From Symbiodinium natans (lineage: Eukaryota > Sar > Dinophyceae > Suessiales > Symbiodiniaceae), in the NCBI GenBank assembly GCA_905221605.1, contig CAJNDS010001369.1:570864-634863 (forward strand): a stretch of 64,000 nt of DNA. Direction: 5' to 3'. This document shows, one piece after another, positions 45,901 to 52,777 of the stretch. Numbering within the stretch: position 1 is the stretch's first letter; the number at the start of each line of letters is the position of its first letter. The notes below the pieces were generated by a model. It had not been told where the DNA came from. It saw nothing but the letters and a program-made list of their open reading frames with translations, and made no database searches. The position numbers and the translations under genes were made by a program.

Positions 45901-48031
45901 CCTTGATGAGCATCGAAACCGTCCTCTGCTCCAACCGCATGTAGCGTGGTTCCTGCAGATTCTCGGGGAGCGCTCCTTTCAGCGCCGCTCTTTCAAGCGG
46001 CGGGGACTGAAGCCACACTTTGTAGCGTCGGTCTGCTTCTGCTGCAACCAAACCCCACCAAGTCGACGCTGCCGGCGCCAAGTCCGAGATAAGTGGAGCA
46101 ATTAGCGTTAGCCAATCCCCTACTGCTAGCGGTCCCTCTTCTGGAGTTATTTCAAGAGTTGGTAACATGATTTCACGGCTTCTATCTGGAGCATACGCCC
46201 TAGCATCATCATGCGCTCTCATGTCCGGCATAGACTCCATCAAAGGGCGTGGGTACATACTCAGAACAGGCACAGAAGCTCCTGGCACAAATGCTTGCTG
46301 GCTACTACTTGCGGTCATTTCCTGATGCACAAAAGGAACGTGTGCTGGGGGGCTTGGAGGCGGTGTTGTTTGGGGTGGCCGAGGCGGAGGAGACGGCGGC
46401 CTGTACGCTGGCCTACTGCAACCGAAATCCAAACCTCTATCAACCCTTCCCTTGACTGTAGCTCTACCCCCTTCAAAGCCCACTTCATACTCTACATCCC
46501 CTATCCACACCGTAAGCTCCTGGGCCGGAGCGGTCCTTTGTGCCACAGTCGGCACGGGATCTGGCGGAATGCTGGGACCTACTTGGCCTTGCAGAGAGGA
46601 ATTGATTGGGGCCTGGAGGGGAGCAGGGCTTCGAGGTTCAGGATTCCCTTTTCCTATCCCCTTATCACCCCTACTTTGTCCCCACAGGTCCAAGGAGCCA
46701 TCGCTCGCGCTCTCCCTACTTCTGAGGCCTACTCCAGCATCAATTTCCCATAAGTGCATCAAGGGTCTTTGGAATGTCGAGGTTAAAGGGGCATGAGGTT
46801 GGCTACCAAAACTGTCAGGTGACCCGATAAAGTGTTGTTCTACCGGCCTAGTTGCTATCGGGGAGCTCGCTTGCGACGTTCTGTCATGTAGAGGGATGGG
46901 ATAGGCTTCTACTGGATGCTCTGGCGTCGCTAGTTCCCTACCATCAAGGCCTGGAGCTACAGGCGGATTCCTAGGAGCAGATGGATCCATTTCCAAAGCA
47001 CCAAAATGTGCCCTTAAGGCTTCCATATCTACCCTACCTAGGCTGTAAGTGTTTCTAGATCCACCTGATCCCACACTCCGCGCTTCTTCAAGGCTCTGCA
47101 GCCTTGCATGGACACCCTGCAGAAGACCCTGCATCTGGCTCATGCCCTCTACAAGTTGTGCAAGTTCGCTACCTGAATGCCGGCTTTGCCCGCTATGCGA
47201 CATCGGATCCCTGTACAGCAAACCTTCTACACCACGCACCCCTAAACCGCGAGACCCAACCTGTGCCAGGTCCTGCGCCGCAAGAGCTCCCTGAGTCTGA
47301 GGGGTCTCCCGCACTGCCAGAGGCCCTGTCCCAACGCAGGCCCCTGCCAGTGGGAGAGGACTCATCCTCTCTTCAGGCCCTTGCTGCGCACGACCAGCAA
47401 CTGCCAAGTTCTGCTCATCACTTCTGGTTCCCAAGCCAACTGATCTCAAAGAACTTCGTAGTGCCTCCAACGCGTTCCAACTTGACTGACCTCCCCGTGG
47501 ATCGCTGGTCGGATCAAGAGATCCTCGTCGTGACGCGTCTGGATCAAGAGATCCTGGTCCTGGGGACCCTGAAATTGTCTGTCTTAAAGACGTGGCGGTC
47601 TCATCGTTGTCCCGATCAAGAGATCGTTGCCTATGTATCTGCATATTGTCACCATCGTTCTGATCAAGAGATCTCATCGTTCTATTGCGTTCTCGAGCGT
47701 CATTAACCGAAATCTCCTCCTGTTGCTGAGCCGCTTCCCAGGCCTCATTCAAGCTGAAGTGCTGCGCGTTCTCGGAGTTGCTCGGCCCTTGCCCTCTCGG
47801 CCCTTGCCCTGTGCTGGCCTCTGACCTTCCAAGTTGTAGCGCTTCACCACCTTGTATCTGCTGGGATGTATCATAGCTCGGCTCAAGAGAAGTCTCATCC
47901 ACACGCACTTCTCGCGATATCTCTGCTGGTGTAGCAGGCGGCGAGGCCATCCTCGAAGCTGTGCCCATTGACGAAGGGGTCTGGCCTGTCTGGCCCGCGG
48001 GAGATCTTCCTCTCCTCATGCTCAAGTCCAT
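36926..48031 (-). CDS. Ty1/copia gag-pol polyprotein with methyltransferase-like and 2OG-oxygenase-like domains (3701 aa)
   Basis: One ORF carries, by approximate residue: a disordered Ser/Pro/Gly head; a gag zinc region with a CCCH finger (C915...H934) and CYACG from 944; aspartic protease DSGAT (D1198) and a second similar unit DGGATN (D1348); a cytosine-methyltransferase-like domain (LFSG about 1554, GGPPCR with C1604, FEHP about 1670); integrase with an HHCC-like zinc site and D1881, D2034, E2070 (DD35E); a 2-oxoglutarate/Fe(II)-oxygenase-like domain (HRD at 2430-2432, H2491, R2500); reverse transcriptase with YVDD near 2906; RNase H from D3082 with SSAEAELYA; a membrane segment near 3255-3276; and an uncharacterised proline-rich tail. 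Gag and pol are fused without stop or frameshift. Family membership is certain; roles of the extra domains are inferred. Confidence 0.93.
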   Translation of the reverse strand: MDLSMRRGRSPAGQTGQTPSSMGTASRMASPPATPAEISREVRVDETSLEPSYDTSQQIQGGEALQLGRSEASTGQGPRGQGPSNSENAQHFSLNEAWEAAQQQEEISVNDARERNRTMRSLDQNDGDNMQIHRQRSLDRDNDETATSLRQTISGSPGPGSLDPDASRRGSLDPTSDPRGGQSSWNALEALRSSLRSVGLGTRSDEQNLAVAGRAQQGPEERMSPLPLAGACVGTGPLAVRETPQTQGALAAQDLAQVGSRGLGVRGVEGLLYRDPMSHSGQSRHSGSELAQLVEGMSQMQGLLQGVHARLQSLEEARSVGSGGSRNTYSLGRVDMEALRAHFGALEMDPSAPRNPPVAPGLDGRELATPEHPVEAYPIPLHDRTSQASSPIATRPVEQHFIGSPDSFGSQPHAPLTSTFQRPLMHLWEIDAGVGLRSRESASDGSLDLWGQSRGDKGIGKGNPEPRSPAPLQAPINSSLQGQVGPSIPPDPVPTVAQRTAPAQELTVWIGDVEYEVGFEGGRATVKGRVDRGLDFGCSRPAYRPPSPPPRPPQTTPPPSPPAHVPFVHQEMTASSSQQAFVPGASVPVLSMYPRPLMESMPDMRAHDDARAYAPDRSREIMLPTLEITPEEGPLAVGDWLTLIAPLISDLAPAASTWWGLVAAEADRRYKVWLQSPPLERAALKGALPENLQEPRYMRLEQRTVSMLIKALPKDLSEELISQGDLTTVGVLFRVLIKGQPGGAKERQLILSYLHNPGVASSPSDANLKLRRWSRWASRGRQLGISMPDPSLLLKGIDSLMAGVLKSYTQASFRLSFVRVQSSLDHAPTLESVLSYLKHVQAEAELLEYGLESDPKKPRVAKATETDDVASPNAPNNPRKGSPKGKPKGKPKGKDQGGSGGSGGTREGQENKPTCKGYLTPRGCAFGDNCRNLHDFAEAARQQVCYACGATDPATNHRRPECPTLQGPQFKKGDKGGKGGKGNKGNKGGPPKGGKPNIAAATVETPGPVIAEVATNASTHSGNTSAAAGTSAEQEAGRVLKGIRLACLQGPGVASLQDGGSPVSFGPVSCGASTSDLKVSCGPGGIGEVASNLQESPRSSEGGVPKWTRSRADVRLEPQGTVHPDWLEPEGANRLSWLEPDGASESRDRLEPDGADMGDFRELKLPGFEKDVPRFCTFGVEVVVGEDERISVAEAFLDSGATHVYRYAQVREYQSAVACDIMLPVGLSVGRMSSKGSLLSMDTKPAVIPLGKVVEVLGCEVRWDFQGPLVKHPLRGLLGVRTVHGRMVLGVADARALVDELETAWELGVTREDPSPSLRVVESAGSQGQPCVSVRFLKAEENTLGLIDGGATNALRQGSAKELQQASVVKVELAAGQTELRMNEQGTLLTAHRVTPILPLGPAIECLGMVLEWSTEGIRLTHPTRGELPVTLVKGCPMIAQELLMDLILELEDKIRVRELRVKAMQLSESPDFEIQGSLKEALNACRGDAKKESVVLAAYAKKIFPEVPHDILQQVAPLQVNPETNDAQTTGLNRRARRRLKKAQRVLVHLFSGQQSWKAKHDEAFLEVELNRGRDLFNESLYSYVLQEILSGKVKGILGGPPCRTMSRSRARSPGPRVLRARHGIERFGLEGLTGKERTLAIRDTVLILRMLFLMHVTQEVQEGNAYLGFEHPRDPAELDPSPEAQALPSLWEWPEIKGLGLYKVRFDQGALGHDHVKPSVFATSSWMVAEELSDKVVPPTARWISTSSDTESLRERMERTSKASKWAPGLVSILQRGWELWSSSREENVNAVRDRIRLLSGLMIDEGMDPEVVRRICSELNPPFPRVSRLKPKEQSFKEHCQRGHAPWRGDCRACLESAAFHHPCRRRKHAHMFSLCVDLTGPYTKGSDQEGIARYAVVGVYTFPRFWKNGEPVEDDGRGVGVISENEGDKEDMGKAGEQDEPIPNPDEWAEIEGEEEPAADPLPADVDEVKKEERRWKAICEASLDPLPAIRIPFLIPVYKKSPKQVTEAVARIFIRLKTLGLPLHRVHSDRGAEFVNKTFLSWCRARDLHVTTTAADLPQSNGLAERFIGLIKRQARSLLHSVGARSSDWPHAMRYSVETMYDEAMRGLGVIPKRQQLPFGANIYVRERTWRWASWTARAVQATVLAPSEHVSKGWVVRVTRPDGTPVLLITTLAYQKVREPEPLNAPPEAAEQPSEAFPVDSPAAGSRPKAPRPLGGFITGRESRVPSEAEPPLPPPADAPSVPRRRIRAKGGLRRLVPQGGGPEMLGMLQKLKSLGVSWVDEDENHSGSGESEDEESGHTILFALPVEESSFKVCHVEAVDGVEQEAKLLREQGAMSRRAVCDLVLRSKWPSCRNHRRADKTTHEKGRLAVLGAFAHGGIYGVTQVTHQKPEMVKTLNVYLRQEVPDATYTAILVSQRGPSEWHRDVNNAEGSINWVVPLGDFQGGEIRVLPEGLRTDEADVDEHMGILYPPANHPVSFNPKRRHKVLPHTGNRLVLVAYTPRGWTRLPESTIKELRELGFPVPPLPKGSEPVVRAVSVAYVGDDSSEGDGGLGCTIVDDQQYAMDEKLVEMLQADLYFLSRVFSWECQLASETLREAGPSNCPSMCYINMLDSQIQELQEELLWIDSGTKLDGTVSGHDDERLAKAMIRTLAVKESEKGPQEESEPEVFLQARTIDPQQAAGELEKWVPPLLDEYTGLRFQYEAIYPIDVNQLCEEDVQSGAIEILPAKVVFTRKPPVGKRRARIVACGNFQQKTWSDQVAVARREVYASGLDTIALRIQLRQASLCGWTAAILDIRKAFLYAPLHERKGKGKRIILMPPKILVKAKIIPPSERWVIQRALYGLDLSPAAWSRHRDKCLSQLKWAFEGLEYRLTQSDSEPSLWKIQDSSNALKGLIGVYVDDMLLSACRGLLESVAGAIQTLWETSDIKFAEDGLHFLGVDIRLHNGRYYLTQVSYVTELLNRHPEIEGTASTPYPAEKDQETQEENIQMESVRLVQGLIGELTWLATKTRLDIAWAVNRASQLSSKRPSRAIAVCQNIVRYLRGKPDLGLVYGPKPAQGVKVEMTEGTLEVATDASFAPLGEKSQTGVVLKWAGAVIGWVSSKQTFVCLSSAEAELYAAMEGMVMTDSVSDLVRELVGQVAPALYSDNVACTCLIALPAGSWRTRHLRLRARRLHERIENEELQCFHLPGEVMTADLLTKSLSSQRMQKLLDLAGVVQLSHVLRCAVVVLSISRAQAQPSEDEEDEASWVPLLLVMGFTVLIARLLELCLRWCWSQGARRLRDLQGPPENGELVGSVLEQVSSQGAVDGSEVTVVAFGDDVGLVGPEDQVEVVAADLIARALEEEERALFHRWYALYVEPYDPYDPLLDESPSRRASLEDIWSEPQSPNPEPEIGQGSRTGGVELSQAAGPKTKAPDPKSSTQTSFQGHHPSLSSGLSEESLVSGGSLEVDPKSKPPAPKPPPDGWLGTVVKRPPPVTSQSVAIPIPKPKLPPEGWLGTVAPKHPTAKAQSVGVPKSPPVKQPPPAPKLNPQAHQDMILIAQTQELIQWELRRNLGHQPIEGLRDNFHYIPELGLLIRWHPMWRQQFFDPSRTALPISLSRLVGDRRSFCIFRDGTSGILDDNFRVTRQGANVSTMQWQGRTEFLVAPPTPIAPVPNPPPSKSKAAGPKPKSKPKSQPKAEPKPKTPPRRLTQ
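40500..40900 (-). other. 2-oxoglutarate/Fe(II)-dioxygenase-like domain in the polyprotein
   Basis: Between integrase and reverse transcriptase are SEWHRDVNN (HxD iron ligands 2430/2432), GDFQGGEIRVLPEG, VSFNPKRRHKVLP (distal His 2491) and GNRLVLVAYTPRG (Arg 2500 for 2-oxoglutarate). This is the motif order of a double-stranded beta-helix dioxygenase. The TET/JBP or AlkB-like subclass cannot be told by eye. Confidence 0.65.
42930..43395 (-). other. Cytosine-C5-methyltransferase-like domain in the polyprotein
   Basis: The order VLVHLFSG (cofactor loop-like), ELNRGRDLF, ILGGPPCRTMSR (PPC catalytic-loop motif, Cys 1604) and YLGFEHPRDP (at the ENV/ENP position) fits a C5-methyltransferase-type Rossmann domain. 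It lies between protease and integrase. Methyltransferase genes captured by dinoflagellate LTR elements have been reported, to my recollection. No clear target-recognition domain is seen, so activity is uncertain. Confidence 0.65.
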
Positions 48032-48128
48032 GGCTCACAGCAGCGACTCTCGGATGTCTCTCGTTTAGAATAAGATTTGCAAAGGCTAGACCAACCAGGA
48101 AATTAATCTAAGCGCTAAGCCCTAGAGC

Positions 48129-48144
48129 CCTTGGGCTCATAACC
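48129..48144 (-). promoter_or_regulatory. Primer-binding site, tRNA-Met anticodon-arm type
   Basis: Directly inside the 5' LTR the element's strand reads GGTTATGAGCCCAAGG. Its complement, GGGCTCATAACC, looks like a tRNA-Met anticodon arm with CAU in the loop, not a tRNA 3' end. Drosophila copia is known to prime from an internally cut initiator tRNA-Met, so half-tRNA priming is the likely mechanism here. Confidence 0.6.
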
Positions 48145-48298
48145 TAAGGAAACCAACCCTTAGATTAGAGGTTAGGGTTTAGGGTTAATGCTGCCAAGAC
48201 ACCTGTGAACTCGCACAAGTCAAATCGCCCTTTTCAGATACTGCACTTGATCATAGCTAAAAGGCCTGCAGAAGGGATATGATGCTTCATCATCAAGA
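48145..48298 (-). repeat. 5' LTR of the copia element
   Basis: This is the promoter-bearing copy for the - strand element, reading as identical to 36270-36423. About 113 bases separate it from the start codon at 48031. Confidence 0.88.
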
Positions 48299-48380
48299 CC
48301 CTAAACCCCAAACCCCAAACCCTAAACCCTAAACCCTAAACCCTAAACCCTAAACCCCCCAAACGCCCCCCCGGCTTCAG

Positions 48381-48445
48381 GCGGACCTGCCCAAGCCCAG
48401 CAATCGGCCTCTGGGAGGACCTCCTCTGGCCGGATTCTCAGGGGC
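48381..48445 (+). CDS. Exon-like island: ADLPKPSNRPLGGPPLAGFS
   Basis: After TTCAG|G an open frame reads ADLPKPSNRPLGGPPLAGFS. CCCTAAA arrays lie before and TTTAGGG after, as for secure exons. It may be the 5' part of the pentatricopeptide-like gene; no motif identifies it. Confidence 0.38.
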
Positions 48446-49079
48446 CCAAGGCTTGAAGTGTAAGTTGTGAGTTTAGGGGTTTAGGGGTTTAGGGTTTAGG
48501 GTTTAGGGTTTAGAGGTGTAAGTTGTAGTACTAACCCAAAAAATAGAGTAATCAGGATAATAGTACTAACAATAGTATAAGAATCATAAGAATCGTAACA
48601 CTAATTAAAGATAAAATCATAAGAAGAAGAAGCAGCATCACAATGTTAAGTACATGTACAGTAACAATTATTAGACTGATGATAGTAGTTGCTTACTTGT
48701 ATTCATATTCATGGTGAGGATTCGTTAGAGGTGTAAGGTGTTAACTATTTGCTTATATATGTTTCGTTATGATGGTTCTATTGCTTGTATATGTTTCGTT
48801 ATGATTGGTTGATGAGATGAGATGAGTACTTTTTGTCAATGTCTGCTCTCTCTCTCTCTCTGTTTCATGTTTGGGTTGTTTTCTGGCTTGGTGTTTAGGA
48901 TTTAGGATTTAGGGTTTAGAGTCCAGTTTTTGGCCGGGTTCCGCCCCCGGCATAGCTCTGCTTCCGAGGTTCTTGATGCTATTGGGCTTGGGTTTTCGGG
49001 TTGGGGTCTAAACTCTTAACTTTTATATATACATATAATATAAATAAATATATATATATATGTATCTGTATGTATCTGT

Positions 49080-49182
49080 ATGTATCTATGTATGTATGTA
49101 TGTATGTATGTATGTATGTATGTATGTATGTATGTATGTATGTATGTATGTATGTATGTGTGTATGTGTGTGTGTGTGTGTG
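49080..49182. repeat. GTAT/TG microsatellite
   Basis: About 20 uninterrupted TATG tetranucleotide units pass into TG dinucleotides. ORFs across it on either strand (Tyr/Val/Cys/Met or Thr/His/Ile) are artefacts. Confidence 0.85.
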
Positions 49183-49474
49183 TTTAAGTTGTTGCTTTGT
49201 TTTTTTTGGGGGATGGTTCCGTTGTTTTCGTTCTATGGTTTTTGGGGTACTTGGGCTCAGTTGGTTTGTAGGGGGAACTCTGAAAAGGACAGAAAAGAGA
49301 AATAAGGAAGTGAAGCATCCACGACCGTCCGCGCGACCGGTCCCTGCGTGGGTTCGAGGCGATCCACCAAGGACAAGCACGCGGGAGAAGAATGCTTTAG
49401 GGTTTAGGGTTAGGATTTAGGGTTTAGGGTTTAGGGTTTAGGGTTTAGGGTTTAGGGTTTAGGGTTTAGGGTTC

Positions 49475-49607
49475 GAAGGTGCGAAGCGACTCCTGAGGAC
49501 AAGACGCTGAGAGGAGATCAGGTGCGAGGGGCTGCAGTCCTCAGCTCCAGGCGAATGAAGGTCCTCTGCGCCTCTTCGATGGAATCGTTGGCCGTTCGAC
49601 CAGGATG
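49475..49607 (+). CDS. Exon-like island, unassigned
   Basis: The frame reads CEATPEDKTLRGDQVRGAAV and LSSRRMKVLCASSMESLAV before a TGA. It is GC-rich and starts directly after a TTTAGGG array. Other frames are not clearly excluded. Confidence 0.25.
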
Positions 49608-49999
49608 AGTTTATTTCTCATATCGATATGCCATGATATGTCTTTATATGAGTATATATATATATATATATATATATATTTGGTATGATCTTATTTGCTT
49701 ATGTGTGTTTTGTTTGGTTCATTTCTTTGGGGTGGGGGTTTGAATTTGGGGCGCTTGGACCTTTTTGGATTTGTAGGGATTTAGGGTCTAGGGTTCAGTG
49801 TTTAGTGTTTAGGGTTTAGGGTTTAGGGTCAGGGTTGGTTCTTGTGTGTGGGTGTCTACATGTGGCTGGCCAAAGGCCGGGCAATGCCAGGGTGTACAGT
49901 AGGGACCCAAAACCCAAAACCCAAAACCCTAAACCCAAAGCCCTAAACCCTAAACCCTAAACCCAAAGCGCTAAACCCTAAACCCTAATTTGCGGGGTT

Positions 50000-50095
50000 T
50001 ATGATGGGTTGCGTCGTCTTCCGGCAATGCTGGACTTGGCCTTTCGAAAGCGCCTTGCTTCTTACGTACAGCGCTCCGAGGCTGAGAGTACTAGG
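50000..50095 (+). CDS. Exon-like island: LRRLPAMLDLAFRKRLASYV
   Basis: The open frame reads LRRLPAMLDLAFRKRLASYV and QRSEAESTRQF, a plausible amphipathic helix pair. No family is recognised and boundaries are not set. Confidence 0.33.
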
Positions 50096-50293
50096 CAATT
50101 TTTCTTTTAGGGTTTACGGTTTAGGGTTTAGGGTTTAAGGTTTAGGGTTTAGGGTTTAGGGCTGTGTTGCACGGGATTGGGATTTAGGGTTTAGGGTTTT
50201 GGGTTAGGGTTTCGGGTTCCAGCCGGCCCTGAACGACATTACCCTAAGCCCTAAGCCCTAAACTCTAAACCCTAAACCCTAAACCGACAGTAG

Positions 50294-50343
50294 GGGTACT
50301 TTGCGTCTAGAAGCAGTGCTCAAGGAGACGCAGCTTGCAGCAG
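50294..50343 (+). CDS. Exon-like island with canonical GT donor
   Basis: Between AG|G and GTAAAT the frame reads GTLRLEAVLKETQLAA. GTAAAT is a good canonical donor, making this one of the better-supported islands in the stretch, but its gene is unknown. Confidence 0.4.
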
Positions 50344-50386
50344 GTAAATTCGCAGTTCTGAACAGAGCAATCCTAAGGCCTATAAA

Positions 50387-50575
50387 CCCCTACTGAACCT
50401 ATAAACCCAATAAACCCTATAAACCCTATAAACCCTATAAACCCTATAAACCCTATAAACCCTATAAACCCTATAAACCCTACAAACCCTTTCAACCCTA
50501 TAAACCCTATAAAACCTATAAACCCTATAAACCCTATACACCATATAACCCTAAACCCTACAAACCCCAAACCTG
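50387..50575. repeat. Homogenised CCCTATAAA array
   Basis: About 18 units of the 9-mer CCCTATAAA with variants, a further local form of the telomere-like repeat. The Gly/Phe/Ile ORF on the - strand is an artefact. Confidence 0.9.
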
Positions 50576-51513
50576 TGTTGGGCTTTGGCGACGTGGCTTC
50601 CCCGGCAGGTCGTCGGGAGAGGTAGCTGCGGTGGAGATGTGAGCGTCGCCGCATATGAGGGCCACTGACAGGGGGAATAGCTCACAAAGAACTGAAGCCC
50701 AAGCCTACGTAGCGAAGCATGAAGGGATCTACGGCACCCCGCAGTCCCTACAAGCCCTATATAGAGTCATCAAACCGCCTCTCAGCGTGTCGTGTTGTTG
50801 GGTTCCGTATGAGGTCCGTTAAGGGTTCTTCCGCGGACCCGGACCAATGCCCAGGTCTTCTGTGTGAAGAACTCAAGAACCCCCGAATACCTACAAGGCC
50901 CTCAGAGATACGATGGCCTGGTGTTGCTCCAGGTGGTGGATCCGTCGCGAGTACTCTAAGGTTTGGGCCCTAAACCCTAAACCCTAAACCCTAAACCCTA
51001 AGCCCCAATCCCTCAGCCCTGCAGCCTCGCCCTGTCAGCCCCTTGAGACCCCTACTGGGAGGTTCAGGGTACTTCTACCCCAATTAAAACTGCAGACTTA
51101 TAAGCCCCCTAAGTCCTCTAAGTAGGTTATAAGTGACTAGGTAGGCCCTTGGGACATTTTATCTTTTCCCTTATTGGGTTTAAGAGGGTCATATTCAGGA
51201 ATATTTTTCAGAGGGTTTTAAGGGCCATCCTAGGTGACTTTGTACTGGGATAAGTTCCTCTTAGCCTCCAAGTAAAAGTCTCCTAAAGTCCAGAGCGCCT
51301 GGCTGGTGAGTTGGGGTTTCGGGCTTAGTTCTGCGACCGGCAGAGGCATCAACCCCTAACAGCCTCTCCCCCCCCCCCCCCCCCCCCCCCCCCCAAAGAC
51401 CCCGAAACCCCAGTCCCCGAAACCCTAAACCCTTCCCCCCCCCCGCCCTAAACCCTAAACCCTAAACCCTAAACCCTAAACCCTAAACCCTAAACCCTAA
51501 ACCCTATCCCCAG

Positions 51514-51618
51514 AAGCTGGCGAGTCCCGGGTTCAAGGAGATAAGGGCTCGAGAGGTCATCAGGCGACCCCACCGACTGCAGCTGGAGAGCGCTTCACGC
51601 CACGAGCACAAAAGCAAG
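51514..51618 (+). CDS. Exon-like island: KLASPGFKEIRAREVIRR
   Basis: The frame reads KLASPGFKEIRAREVIRR then PHRLQLESASRHEHKSK after a CCCTAAA array. Basic helical composition; no family recognised. Confidence 0.35.
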
Positions 51619-52695
51619 TGCTTAGTGGTTAGGTTTAGGGTTTCGGGTTGAGGGTTGAGGGTTTAGGGTTTCGGGTTTCGGGTTTAGGGTTGGGGGTTGA
51701 GGGTTGAGGGTTGAGGGTTTAGGGTTTAGGGTCTGTGGGCTGGGGGTTAACTTGAGCGCTGCGGGCTTGAGGTTTTTGTGGGTTTGACGGTTACGTTTAG
51801 GGTTAGGGGCTTTGTGGGTTTAGTGGTTGGGTTTAGGGTTTAGGGTTTAGGGTTTAGGGTTTAGGGTTTAGGGTTTAGGGTTTAGGGTTTAGGGTTTAGG
51901 GTTTAGGGTTTAGGTTTTAGGGTTTGTGGGCTTTGGTGCCACAGTTGGTGGGGGTCTTTCTGGCCTGGGAGATTTAGGTTTCGGGGTTGGATGTCCAGGG
52001 CTGAGATGAAATGCGATGCTTAGTAGCGTCGTGTTGGTGACTGACGAGACCAGATCCTGACCTTAGACCCTCCACCCTATAACCCTTGGTGTAGCTGCAG
52101 GCACCATGCGACGGACCCTAATAGCCTAAACCCTAACCCTAAGCCCTAAACCCTAAACCCCTGAACCCCTAAAGATCTGCAGGAGATGGCCAAAGATCGG
52201 CAAACCCCGGACCACCAGTGCCGCTTGTCCGCCTAGGGTTTAGGGCCTCGGGTTTAGGGTTTAGGGTTTAGGGTAGCAGTTGGGATTTCAGTTTCTAGGT
52301 GCGGGGTTGCCTCATATACCCATATTCAAAGTTCAAAAACCCCCCAAAATCCCCCAAACCCTTAAGCCCCTAAGCTCCCAAGCCCCTAAAACCTAAGCCC
52401 CCAAGCCCCTAAACTAAACCTCTAAACCCCGAAACCCTTAACCCTAAACCCTAAACCCTAATCCCGAAGCCCCTAAGCTCCTAAGCCCCTAAAACCTAAA
52501 CCCCTCTGTCAAGGAAAAGGAGGTCCCCCGAAGCCGCCCCTCCCCGAGTCGACTCCAGGAAGCGCCAGAGGGAACCTAAACCCTAAACCCTAAACCCTAA
52601 ACCCTAAACTTGGCCCTAAACCCTAAACCCGAAACCTAAACCCTAAACCCTAAACCCTAAACCCTAAACCCTAAACCAGAAGAATGGTTTGAAAG

Positions 52696-52777
52696 GGAGG
52701 TGGAGGCGAGAACAGAGAAGCTGCCGGGGGGAGCTGGAGGATGCAAAGCGGGAGCACGCCAAGCTGCGGGAAGAGGC
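52696..52777 (+). CDS. PPR-like gene exon: ELEDAKREHAKLREEA
   Basis: The part ELEDAKREHAKLREEA is a clear charged helix. The donor GAAGTT (GA type) in phase 2 joins the next exon as LREEA-DKLRDEK. The start is uncertain: two upstream frames are open. Confidence 0.6.

Larger units (their letters stand above)
36270..48298 (-). mobile_element. Complete Ty1/copia LTR retrotransposon, about 12.0 kb
   Basis: The element is bounded by two 154-bp direct repeats that read as identical. It has a tRNA-Met-like primer site, a polypurine tract and one uninterrupted gag-pol ORF. The order protease, integrase, reverse transcriptase, RNase H marks the Ty1/copia type. Identical LTRs and an intact ORF suggest recent insertion. 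CCCTA flanks both ends and may be the target duplication, though the surrounding CCCTAAA repeat makes that ambiguous. It lies antisense to the neighbouring genes. Confidence 0.92.

Noticed and set aside
38634-47824. Many + strand ORFs of 60-200 residues opposite the retrotransposon
   Set aside because: They are shadows of the long - strand polyprotein ORF and show no domain of their own.
49001-49420. ORFs rich in Tyr/Val/Cys/Met and Thr/His/Ile
   Set aside because: They are products of the TATG/TG microsatellite on both strands.
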